A DNA stretch of 64,000 nucleotides from Salinarimonas sp. (GTDB taxonomy: Bacteria > Pseudomonadota > Alphaproteobacteria > Rhizobiales > Beijerinckiaceae), in contig NZ_CP157794.1 in the NCBI RefSeq assembly GCF_040111675.1, forward strand, positions 3,803,501 to 3,867,500, given 5' to 3'. Below the pieces are notes generated by a model. That model saw only the letters and a program-made list of their open reading frames with translations, was not told the origin of the DNA and did not search any database. Below are positions 16,471-24,175 of this stretch, piece by piece (the first letter of the stretch is position 1; each line of letters starts with the position of its first letter). The position numbers and the translations under genes are program-made.

Positions 16471-17304
16471 ATGTCGATACTGAAGCGCCATATCTCGACA
16501 CGCGAGCTGTACGGCGAATGCCTCACATTCATCCCCTCGGCTGCCCAGCTGGACCAGTTCGAGGCAGACATGAAGATTCTCAATCCCACCATGCTACGTG
16601 ATTCGTTGAAAGAGGCCGCCGAGACGAGAAAGCTGCAGGGCGTACCGTCGCCGCAACAGAGGCGCCTCATCCATCGGATCTATGCACGCAAAATCAACGA
16701 AATGTCCTCGATGTATCCATTTGTTTTCACCGTCGAGAACAGCCTGAGATCAGCGCTTGCGGAGCATCTCGGCAGCCACTTCGATCGACTGGATTGGTGG
16801 GTCATCGTACGTGACTTCCAGCGAGCGGGCAAAGACCCGTCGTCTCTCGGTCACATTCGAGGCAAGACCGTCAACGCTAGGTTCCTCAAGAGCGTTTGGC
16901 GCGCCTTGGAGAACATCGTTGCTGCAGAGAAAATTCAGCTGATCGACGGTCCGGACAAAACGGACGAGTTCTTTTACTGCACGACGCTCGGCGATATCTG
17001 GGAAATGACCCGGGCCGACTGGAGCCTGACGCGAGGCATGTTCTCTTCGGATCAACAGCTTGGATACAAGCTGGACCAAACGATGTTCAACAATACGATG
17101 CGGCTGATCAAGGATGCCAGGAACGAGCTGTTCCATAGCAATCCGATCAAGAACCGCGCCCGCGTCATCGAAGCCTGCGAGCGCATTCTCGATGCCTTGG
17201 ACGTTCACCTGGGCGACCTGGCGGCCGACCTCGCGGCCGTCAGCTACGTACCGATCGCTCCGTCCGTGGCGAGAACCGCGCGACATCTCATCCCCGCGAG
17301 ATGA
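16471..17304 (+). CDS. Orphan HEPN-domain protein, Swt1-like
   Basis: A 277-residue soluble protein not tied to its neighbours. The middle (MYPFVFTVENSLRSALAEHLGSHFDRLDWW), then TLGDIWEMTRADW, then the ARNELFH block fit the Swt1/Abi-type HEPN layout; R217 and H222 form the R-x4-H motif typical of HEPN RNases. Such proteins often act in toxin or phage-defence systems, usually as RNA-cutting effectors. No antitoxin is adjacent. Base use differs from the surroundings: a sampled row, 16561-16620, is 31 of 60 G or C, against about 70% nearby. The ATG at 16471 follows AAGGG; GTG at 16465 is possible. Recent transfer is likely. Confidence 0.68.
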   Translation: MSILKRHISTRELYGECLTFIPSAAQLDQFEADMKILNPTMLRDSLKEAAETRKLQGVPSPQQRRLIHRIYARKINEMSSMYPFVFTVENSLRSALAEHLGSHFDRLDWWVIVRDFQRAGKDPSSLGHIRGKTVNARFLKSVWRALENIVAAEKIQLIDGPDKTDEFFYCTTLGDIWEMTRADWSLTRGMFSSDQQLGYKLDQTMFNNTMRLIKDARNELFHSNPIKNRARVIEACERILDALDVHLGDLAADLAAVSYVPIAPSVARTARHLIPAR

Positions 17305-17312
17305 GCGCCCCC

Positions 17313-18095
17313 TCACAACCCCTTCGGATGCGTCATGTATTCCTCCACGATCTCCGCCGGCGGCTTGACGAACTCGCCGGCGCGGCTCGCCTCGAGGCCG
17401 GTGAGGCGGCGCAGCTTGACGGCGTTCTCCGCGGCCTTGACCACGATGGGGATGCCGTTGATCACCGGCGCGCCGTCGACCACGTGGCGGCGGATCCGGG
17501 AGAACAGCAGCATCGGGATGCCGCCGCCGGGGATCAGCACCTCGACGCCGTCGGCGACGAGCGGGCGCGCCTGCTCGGCGAAGAGATCGACCACGCGCTC
17601 GAAGCCTTCTCGCGAATCGTACGCCTTCAGGATCTCGCCGGGCTCGAACTGCATGGCGTGCACGCCGGTGACGCGCTTCTCGAGGCCGTACTTGCCGATC
17701 TGATGGTGAAACCAGGGAATGTAGCGGCGGTTGATGGTGACGACGCCGCTGCGCTGGCTCAGCGTGCAGGCGTGCAGCATGGAGGCCTCGCCCAGGGCCA
17801 CGACCGGAATGTCCACCACCGAGCGCGCCTCGTAGAGGCCGGCGTCCTGGAAATGGCCGATGACGAAGGCGTCGTAGCCCTCCCGCTCGGCCCGCACGGC
17901 GTTGCAGATCACCTCGCGGGCGCAGCGATGCTCGACCAGCGCATGGGCGTAGCTGTCGTGCGGCGTGATGCCGTGCACCTCGACCGTCGTGCCGGGATCG
18001 ACGATGGCGGCGAGGTGCGCGCGCAGCGCGTCCCAATAGCCGGCGCCGTTCTCGTAGTCGACGTAGCTCTGGTACCAGATGCGGATGGGCTGCAT
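17313..18095 (-). CDS. Asp/Glu (hydantoin) racemase family protein
   Basis: A 260-residue enzyme, last gene of the catabolic operon. Seen: IRIWYQSYVDYENGAGYWDAL, ALGEASMLHACTLSQRSGVV and VEVLIPGGGIPMLL. Relatives include hydantoin racemase, glutamate racemase and maleate isomerase, all cofactor-free and using two cysteines. Cys in LHACTL is seen, but the second usual Cys (in an LxGCxG motif) is replaced by LIPGGGIP, so the chemistry may differ. Start ATG at 18095 follows GAGGGGA, in a leader that repeats one upstream of the opine-dehydrogenase gene. Substrate unknown. Confidence 0.78.
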   Translation of the reverse strand: MQPIRIWYQSYVDYENGAGYWDALRAHLAAIVDPGTTVEVHGITPHDSYAHALVEHRCAREVICNAVRAEREGYDAFVIGHFQDAGLYEARSVVDIPVVALGEASMLHACTLSQRSGVVTINRRYIPWFHHQIGKYGLEKRVTGVHAMQFEPGEILKAYDSREGFERVVDLFAEQARPLVADGVEVLIPGGGIPMLLFSRIRRHVVDGAPVINGIPIVVKAAENAVKLRRLTGLEASRAGEFVKPPAEIVEEYMTHPKGL

Positions 18096-18121
18096 GGGCG
18101 TGGTCCCCTCGTCCTCTTTCG

Positions 18122-19099
18122 TCACACGACCGGCGGCTTGCCGAGGCCGAGCTGGCGGAGCATGGCGGCGAACTCGGCGAGGCGCTCGGCCTGGTAGGCC
18201 TTGACGTCCATGCCGGCGTAGTCGCGAAAGCCCTGGCCGGTCTTCATGCCGATCTTGCCCTCGCGCATGTTGCGCTCGACGATCTCGGGGGCCCTGTAGC
18301 GCTCGTCGCCGAGCGCCTGCGTCAGGTAGCGGCTCGCGTAGTAGAGGATGTCGCCGCCGCCCCAGTCGATGAACTCGATCAGCCCCAGCACCGCGAAGCG
18401 GAAGCCGAAGCCGTACTTGATGGCGCGGTCGAGATCCTCGGGGCTGGCGACGCCCTCCTCGACCATGCGCGCCGCCTCGTTCATGGCCAGCGCCTGGATG
18501 CGCGGGACGATGTAGCCCGGCCGTGGCGCGCACACGACCGGCACCTTGCCCACCCCCTCGAGCAGGGCCTTCAGGCGCTCGGTGACGGCGGGATCGGTCG
18601 CCTCGCCCGGCGAGAGCTCGACGAGCGGCACGAGATAGGCCGGGTTGAGCCAATGCGCGTTGAGGAAGCGCTCGGGCCGCTCGACCGCGCCGGAGATGTC
18701 GTCGACGAGGATGGTCGAGGTGGTCGACGCGATGATCGCGTCGGGCCGCGTCAGGGCGGAGGCGCGGGCCAGCGCCTCGCGCTTGAGGTCGACCACCTCC
18801 GGCACGCCCTCGAACACCACGTCCGCCGCGCCGAGCGCCTCCGCGGCCTCGCCCTCCGGGACGACGCGGACCCGCGAGGCGAGGGTCTCGACATGGGCGG
18901 CGTCCATCAGCCCGATGCGGGCGAGCATCTCGAAGATGCCGCTCACGTCGACCGTGGCCTCCGCGGCGAGGCGCGCGAAGTCGGCGCTCTCGCGGGGCTT
19001 CAGGTCGACGAGGGCGACCTCGTGGCCGGCATAGGCGAAGACGACGGCGATGCCGCGCCCCATCCGCCCCGCGCCGAGGCAGGCGATCCGCTCGCTCAT
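18122..19099 (-). CDS. 3-hydroxyacyl-CoA dehydrogenase family protein
   Basis: A 325-residue NAD enzyme. The Rossmann motif LGAGRMGRGIAVVFAYAGHEVALVD begins the protein, then ASTTSTILVDDIS and NAHWLNPAYLVPLVELSPG (catalytic His region), and a C-terminal helical domain with GYIVPRIQALAMNEAARMVEEGVASPEDLD. Relatives oxidise 3-hydroxyacyl-CoA or carnitine-like 3-hydroxy acids. Here it would act on an intermediate of the ring- or chain-degrading pathway of the operon. Its ATG overlaps the stop of the opine-dehydrogenase gene by 4 bases. The exact substrate is unknown. Confidence 0.9.
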   Translation of the reverse strand: MSERIACLGAGRMGRGIAVVFAYAGHEVALVDLKPRESADFARLAAEATVDVSGIFEMLARIGLMDAAHVETLASRVRVVPEGEAAEALGAADVVFEGVPEVVDLKREALARASALTRPDAIIASTTSTILVDDISGAVERPERFLNAHWLNPAYLVPLVELSPGEATDPAVTERLKALLEGVGKVPVVCAPRPGYIVPRIQALAMNEAARMVEEGVASPEDLDRAIKYGFGFRFAVLGLIEFIDWGGGDILYYASRYLTQALGDERYRAPEIVERNMREGKIGMKTGQGFRDYAGMDVKAYQAERLAEFAAMLRQLGLGKPPVV

Positions 19100-20187
19100 C
19101 GCGGGCCCTCCTTCAGGATCGCGCGGATCTCGTCCAGCGAGGCGTCGCCGAGCCCGAGACTCCCGAGCGTGCGGCCGGTCTCGCGGAAATCCTCCCCGCA
19201 GATCGCCCCGCCGATCGCGAGAAAGGCGTCCGCGAGCGGCGTCGCGACGCCGACGAGGCGGGCGACGGAGGTCAGGAAGGACAGGCCCATCCGGGTGTCC
19301 TCCAGCATGTAGCGGTGCTGCGTGAGGACAAGGGTCTCGCGCCAGTCGCCGGAATCGGTCAGGCGATCGTGCGAGCCGCGCCCGTACATCCACTCCTCGC
19401 CGTCTTTCGCGTAGTGGTTCGCGAGCGGAAAGTGCGGCGCGCCGTAGCCCAGCGCCTCGCGCACCGCGACACGCTCGGCGTCGAGCGCGTCGGTGACGCG
19501 GCGGATCGCGGGCTGGGTGCCCTCCTTGTGGATGTCCCAGCGCTCGAAATGCTCGATCGGCCCGGCATTCATCACGATGAGCGGCGGGTGGATGATGGGG
19601 CCGGCGTTCATCAGCGCGCCGGAGAGGACGTCGCCGCAGGGCTCGATCGCGCCGGGAAACGCCTCGGCCAGGACGGCGAGGGCCTCGTCCGCCATGTCGA
19701 GGGGCATCACGCCCGTCGGCAGGCGCTTGGCGCGCACCGTGATCGCGACCTCGAACGGGCCGTGCTTGCGCGCGAGCCAGGGGAGCGTGCCGGTCTCGGC
19801 ATAGGCGACGTCGGCGCGGTTGCCGGCCTTGCGGACGGCGGCGGCGAAGACGTAGGAGCCGAAGGTGCCCGGCGGCAAGAAGACGACCTGCCCGCTCTTC
19901 AGGTGAGGCGCGGCGAGCGCGGCGATGTCCGCCTGGGCGAAGGCCGGCGCGGGGCAGAGCACGAGGCTCGCATCCGCAAGCGCCTCCGCCATGTCGGTGG
20001 TGACGAGGGCGATCCGCGCCTCGTGACGGCCGCGGTGATCCTTCACCGCGATCACGCTCCCCGCCTCGCGATGGGCGGCCACCGCCGCCGCGTCTCGCCT
20101 CCAGAGCGCCACCTCGTGGCCCGCCAGCGTGAAATCCGCCGCCGCGGCGAAGCAGCCGTTGCCGCCGCCCAGGACTGCGATCTTCAT
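19096..20187 (-). CDS. NAD/NADP octopine/nopaline dehydrogenase family protein
   Basis: A 363-residue dehydrogenase. The N-terminal Rossmann motif is LGGGNGCFAAAADFTLAGHEVALW, and the C-terminal domain has the opine-family frame NAGPIIHPPLIVMNAGPIE, then FERWDIHKEGTQPAIRRVTDALDAERVAV. Opine dehydrogenases join or split an amino acid and a 2-oxo acid. In a catabolic operon it may oxidise an N-linked or hydroxy acid intermediate; this is inference. Leader bases just upstream repeat those of the racemase gene. It lies 37 bases after the SDR gene and overlaps the next gene by ATGA. Confidence 0.85.
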   Translation of the reverse strand: MKIAVLGGGNGCFAAAADFTLAGHEVALWRRDAAAVAAHREAGSVIAVKDHRGRHEARIALVTTDMAEALADASLVLCPAPAFAQADIAALAAPHLKSGQVVFLPPGTFGSYVFAAAVRKAGNRADVAYAETGTLPWLARKHGPFEVAITVRAKRLPTGVMPLDMADEALAVLAEAFPGAIEPCGDVLSGALMNAGPIIHPPLIVMNAGPIEHFERWDIHKEGTQPAIRRVTDALDAERVAVREALGYGAPHFPLANHYAKDGEEWMYGRGSHDRLTDSGDWRETLVLTQHRYMLEDTRMGLSFLTSVARLVGVATPLADAFLAIGGAICGEDFRETGRTLGSLGLGDASLDEIRAILKEGPR

Positions 20188-20224
20188 GGGTCCGCTCCCC
20201 TCGTCTTGTTTCGTTGTCGTGCGC

Positions 20225-20950
20225 TCAGAGCGAGAGCCCGCCGAGGCTCCCCCCGCCGCAGACGAACAGCACCTGGCCCGTGACGAAGCCCGCCTCCGGC
20301 GCGGCGAAGAACTCGACCGCGTGAGCGACGTCCTCCACCGTGCCGAGACGGCGCACCGGCAGCTGCGCCGCGATCTTCGCCTCGCGCTCCGATCCCTGCG
20401 GGACGATGCCCCAGAAATTGTCGGTGAGGACGGGCCCCGGCGCGACGACGTTGACGGTGATGCCCTCCGGCCCGAGCTCGAGCGCCCAGGTCCGCGCCAT
20501 GCCGTGCACGCCCGCCTTCGTCGCGGCATAGGCCGAGCGCGTCGGCACGCCCATGGCGGCGCGGGAGGTGACGAAGACGATCCGCCCGAAGCCGGCCTCG
20601 CGCATCCTCGGGAGCAGCGCCTGCGTCAGCATCAGGGGCGCCGTGATGTGGAGCATGGTGAGGCCGGCCACCTCCTCCGGCTTCACGTCCTCGACGAGGT
20701 TCGGCCAGACGAGCCCGGCATTGTGGACGACGTGGCTGAAGGCCTCGCGGGTCGACAACTCGGTCGCGACGGCGCGCACCTGCGTCTCGTCGAGGAGATC
20801 GACGGGGATCGCCTCGAAGCGCGCGTGCGTCCAGTCCGGACGGCGGCGCGAGAGGCCCACCACCCGCCAGCCCTTGGCGAGCATGCGCTTGGCGATCTCC
20901 TCGCCGATGCCGGAGCTCGCGCCGGTGACGAGGGCCGTGTACGCGCTCAT
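20225..20950 (-). CDS. Short-chain dehydrogenase/reductase (SDR)
   Basis: A 241-residue classical SDR with all key parts: cofactor motif TGASSGIG near residue 10, HNAGLV, the catalytic Ser in VFVTSRAAMG, and YAATK for Tyr and Lys. The acidic or basic residue after beta-2 (GLSRRRPDW) with its Arg cluster suggests NADP(H). It probably oxidises or reduces a hydroxyl or keto group in the pathway; the substrate is unknown. The start at 20950 overlaps the cyclase gene stop by 4 bases. Confidence 0.92.
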   Translation of the reverse strand: MSAYTALVTGASSGIGEEIAKRMLAKGWRVVGLSRRRPDWTHARFEAIPVDLLDETQVRAVATELSTREAFSHVVHNAGLVWPNLVEDVKPEEVAGLTMLHITAPLMLTQALLPRMREAGFGRIVFVTSRAAMGVPTRSAYAATKAGVHGMARTWALELGPEGITVNVVAPGPVLTDNFWGIVPQGSEREAKIAAQLPVRRLGTVEDVAHAVEFFAAPEAGFVTGQVLFVCGGGSLGGLSL

Positions 20951-21750
20951 GGGGCCTCTCCGGCGCTCTTGCGGGGAACGAGGGCGAGGACGCGCAGCGG
21001 GCTGCCCGAGCCGCCCTCGATCTTGAGCGGCGCGGCGATCACGACGGCGCCGCGGGCGGGCAGCCGGTCGAGATTGGCGAGGCATTGCAGGCCGTAGCGC
21101 CCCGCCCCGTGGAGGATGGAATGAGCCGGATAGGGCGGCGCGAAATGCGCCGCCTGGCCGGCGTCGGTGCCCACCGTCTCCGTGCCGAAGCCGAGAATGC
21201 CGCGCTCCGCGACGAGGAAGGAGATCGCGCCCGCGTCCGGCCCCGGCGAATGCGCGCCGTCGGCGGCGAGGCCGACATAGGCGGGCGTGCCGACCTTCTT
21301 CGACCAGTCGGTGCGCAGGAGCACCCAGGCGCGCGCGGGGATCGGCCCGTGCTCGGCCTCCCAGGCCTCGACATGGGCGCGGGTGAGGACGAAATCCGGA
21401 TCGGCGGCGCTCTCGGCGGAGACGTCGATCACCGCGGCCTCGGCGATCATGTCCCGCGCCGGCACGGCGTCGACGGTGTTGCCCGGCAGGTCGCGGCCGG
21501 TGATCCAGTGGACCGGCGCATCGAAATGCGTGCCGGCATGCTCGCTCATGGTGATCGTGTTCCAGTACCAGGCCGGCCCGCGATGGTCGTAGCGGGAGAC
21601 GACCTCGCGGCGGAACGGCTGGCACTGGCCGAATTCCGGCGGCAGCACGATGACGGGAAAGTCCGCCGAGAGCGGATGCGTCAGGTCGACGATCTCGACC
21701 TCGCCCGCGGCGAGGGCGGCGAGGAAGGGGACGAGTGGCGTATCGCTCAT
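20947..21750 (-). CDS. Cyclase family protein (kynurenine formamidase-like hydrolase)
   Basis: A 267-residue metal-dependent hydrolase of the cyclase family (PF04199). The metal motif is complete: SEHAGTHFDAPVHW. Other family features are VDLTHPLSADFP at the N-terminus and LRTDWSKKVG and GFGTETVGTDAG later. Relatives include kynurenine formamidase (KynB) and isatin hydrolase, which open amide bonds. In this operon it could open a lactam, amide or ring intermediate. It overlaps both neighbouring genes by 4 bases, showing tight coupling. Confidence 0.9.
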   Translation of the reverse strand: MSDTPLVPFLAALAAGEVEIVDLTHPLSADFPVIVLPPEFGQCQPFRREVVSRYDHRGPAWYWNTITMSEHAGTHFDAPVHWITGRDLPGNTVDAVPARDMIAEAAVIDVSAESAADPDFVLTRAHVEAWEAEHGPIPARAWVLLRTDWSKKVGTPAYVGLAADGAHSPGPDAGAISFLVAERGILGFGTETVGTDAGQAAHFAPPYPAHSILHGAGRYGLQCLANLDRLPARGAVVIAAPLKIEGGSGSPLRVLALVPRKSAGEAP

Positions 21751-22991
21751 CGGCCCGTCTCCCGCTCGGCGAGCTTCGGATTCTTGCGGAAGCGCTCCGC
21801 CACGTCCCGGGCGACGTCGCCGACGAAGGTGTCCTCGATCCCCTCCTCCAGCGCCTGCACCACGGCGCGGGCGATCTGCGCGGGCGTCACCTTCGGCGGC
21901 GGGACGGCCTCGCGCCAGGCATCCTCGGTGGGCCCGACGAAGACGGAGAGGACGCGCACGCCGCCCTCGCGCAGCTCCGCGCGGAGATCCTGCAGGATCG
22001 AGAGACGCGCCGCGGCGGTCGCCGAGAAGGCGCCGAAGGCGGGCCAGCTCGCGAGCGCGTGGACCGGAAGCACGTCGACGAGCGCCACCGCGTTGCTGGT
22101 CCCGTCCGCGCCGCGGGCGCGCATGCCCGGCCCGAAGGCCTGGGCGAGGCGCGCGAGGCCCAGCGCGTTGACGTCCATCTCGCGCGCGAGCGTCGCGACG
22201 TCGCCGCGGGCGAGGATCGAGCCGGGGCGGACGTATTCGGCGTTGTTGACCAGGATGTCGACCTTGCCGCCGATCGCGCCCGAAAGACGCGCCAGGCCCT
22301 GCGCGTCGGTGACGTCGCACTCGACGAGCTCGACCCTCTCGCCCAGCGCCGCGTAGGCCGCCTCCTCCGGCACGCCGCGCCAGCGCTCGGCGATGCCGAC
22401 GAAGACCCGCGCCGCGCCGGCCTTCAGGAGCGACTGCGCCAGCGCGAGCCCGGAGGGCGCGCGGCCGTCGGTGACGAGGACCCGGCGGTGGCGCGGGCTG
22501 GCGGCGAGCTCGCGGTAGAGGGGATCGTCGCGCATGTGCGGGGTCTCGCTCTCGGGCAGGGCGATGAGGGCGGCGTTGCCGACGCGGTCGAGCTTGAGCG
22601 CCATGCGCACGCGGCCCGGCGCGGCGACGTCGCCGTGCAGATGCGCGACGACGACCGGGCCGGCGTCGAGCCTCACCGTGCCGACGCGCCAGGGCAGGCG
22701 CTGGCGGAAATAGAGCTCCGGCGAGACCCGCACCGTCGTCTCGGCGAGGACGGTCCCACCGTCCGGGATGTCGGCGAAGGGGAGATCGACGGACAGGCAG
22801 GCCGGGCAGGCGTCGCGCGGGGGATAGGCGACCGTCCCGCACTCGGCGCAGGTCTGGAGCCGGAAGCGGCCGGTCGCGGCTTCCGCTGCGAGAGCGAGGG
22901 CCGCGCGGCTGCGGGGGAGCGGGGGCGCGAGCGCCGCGCGGGTCGGGACCTGCGGGTTCTTCTTGCGGGGAGGCGGCAGCGGCTCGGTCAT
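21747..22991 (-). CDS. DUF35 OB-fold fused to a degenerate SDR domain
   Basis: A 414-residue two-domain protein. Residues about 40-155 are a DUF35 acyl-CoA-binding unit: a zinc ribbon with Cys48, Cys51, Cys62 and Cys65 (CAECG...CPACL) followed by an OB fold (VLAETTVRVSP). Residues about 168-390 are an SDR fold, but the active site is lost: NNAG reads NNAE (249-252), YxxxK reads F322xxxA326 (AFSATAAA), and the cofactor motif is distorted (TDGRAPSGLA). It is thus probably a scaffold or cofactor-binding pseudo-enzyme. DUF35 proteins normally pair as separate subunits with thiolase-like partners, and one follows upstream here. Overlaps both neighbours by 4 bases. Confidence 0.85.
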   Translation of the reverse strand: MTEPLPPPRKKNPQVPTRAALAPPLPRSRAALALAAEAATGRFRLQTCAECGTVAYPPRDACPACLSVDLPFADIPDGGTVLAETTVRVSPELYFRQRLPWRVGTVRLDAGPVVVAHLHGDVAAPGRVRMALKLDRVGNAALIALPESETPHMRDDPLYRELAASPRHRRVLVTDGRAPSGLALAQSLLKAGAARVFVGIAERWRGVPEEAAYAALGERVELVECDVTDAQGLARLSGAIGGKVDILVNNAEYVRPGSILARGDVATLAREMDVNALGLARLAQAFGPGMRARGADGTSNAVALVDVLPVHALASWPAFGAFSATAAARLSILQDLRAELREGGVRVLSVFVGPTEDAWREAVPPPKVTPAQIARAVVQALEEGIEDTFVGDVARDVAERFRKNPKLAERETGR

Positions 22992-24175
22992 GCGCCCTCC
23001 CCCTCCAGGATCGCCGCCGCGGAGCACAGGCCGCGGTCGAAATTGATCATGCCGAAGCCCGAGACGAGGGCGCGCCGCGCGTCGGCCACCTGCGCCCCGA
23101 GCGCCTGCCCGGTGACCTGCCGCAGCCCCTCGACGAGCCCGAGATAGCCGCCGGCCGCCCCGGCCTGGCCCACCGAGAGCTGCCCGCCGGAGGTGTTGTG
23201 CGGCACGCTCCCGTCCCAGGTGAAGGTGTTGGCGCGCACGAAAGCCGGCCCCTCGCCCTTGGCGCAGAGCTTCAGGTCCTCGAATTGCATCATCACGATG
23301 ACCGGGTAGTCGTCGTAGGTCTGGACGCAGTCGAGATCGGCGGGGCCGATTCCCGCGCACGCGTAGAGCTCGTCCGCGTCCATGGCCCAGCCGCCGCGCA
23401 GCTGGATCGGATCGTCGGGATAGGCGTTGTGGCGCTCGATCGTGGCGCGCACGCGCGCGGTCTTCAGCCCGAGCGCCTCCGCGATCTCCGGCGTCGTGAC
23501 CAGGAAGGCCTCCGCGCCGGCGCAGGGCATGACGCAGTCGAAGAGCGCGATCGGGTCCGCGATCGGCCGTGCGGCGAGATAGGCGTCCAGCGTCAGCGGG
23601 CTCTTCATCAGCGCGTGCGGGTAGCGCAGGGCGTTCTCCCGCTGCGAGACGGCGATCTCGCCGAAATCCTCCCGCCTCGCGCCGTATTCGCGCATGTAGG
23701 CGTCCATCAGGAGCGCGAAGGAGGCGTTCGGCCCGCCGAAGCCGTAAGGGTAGGCCGCGTCCTGCGCGAAGCGGGAGAAGCTCGAGAGCAGCCGGCGGAA
23801 GGAATCGACGTGGTTCGTGTCCCCGGCGACGCAGGCCACCAGGCTCGCGTCGCCGGCCTGGACGGCGCGGGCGGCCCGGCGCAGCGCGACGACGCCGCTC
23901 GCGCCGCCCATCGGGATGTGGTCGAGCCAGCGCGGGGTGAGCCCGAGATGCTGCGTCAGCGCCACCGCGCTGTCGGGGAACAGCGTGAAGCTCGAGACCG
24001 AGAGCCCGTCGATCTCCCCCTTCTCGATGCCCGCCGTGCGGCACAGCTCCCGCAGCGCCCGGGCGATCCACCAATGCGCGCTCTCGATGGAATAGCGCTC
24101 GTAGGGCACGCTCACCGGCGCGGCGACGGCGACGCCGTCGTATCCCTGCCGCTTCCGGTGCGCGAAGCGGGCCAT
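22988..24175 (-). CDS. Thiolase-fold protein lacking the nucleophilic Cys (Ltp2-like)
   Basis: A 395-residue thiolase-superfamily protein. The position of the usual nucleophile (CxSG) reads G91-A-S-G, so there is no acyl-Cys. The C-terminal GHP motif is also changed: NTSGGQLSVGQAG. These losses, plus the adjacent DUF35 partner, resemble Ltp2, a steroid side-chain retro-aldolase of the thiolase superfamily that uses tyrosines instead. A Tyr-rich segment, QTYDDYPVIVM, lies where such residues are expected. It likely cleaves or forms a C-C bond on a CoA ester. Start ATG at 24175 overlaps the ligase stop as TGATG. Confidence 0.85.
   Translation of the reverse strand: MARFAHRKRQGYDGVAVAAPVSVPYERYSIESAHWWIARALRELCRTAGIEKGEIDGLSVSSFTLFPDSAVALTQHLGLTPRWLDHIPMGGASGVVALRRAARAVQAGDASLVACVAGDTNHVDSFRRLLSSFSRFAQDAAYPYGFGGPNASFALLMDAYMREYGARREDFGEIAVSQRENALRYPHALMKSPLTLDAYLAARPIADPIALFDCVMPCAGAEAFLVTTPEIAEALGLKTARVRATIERHNAYPDDPIQLRGGWAMDADELYACAGIGPADLDCVQTYDDYPVIVMMQFEDLKLCAKGEGPAFVRANTFTWDGSVPHNTSGGQLSVGQAGAAGGYLGLVEGLRQVTGQALGAQVADARRALVSGFGMINFDRGLCSAAAILEGEGA

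Noticed and set aside
12882..17304. Genomic island integrated at tRNA-Arg
   Set aside because: A tRNA gene precedes the accessory region, but I see no integrase, no repeat of the tRNA 3' end and no clear GC change right after it; only the HEPN gene 3.5 kb away is low in GC.
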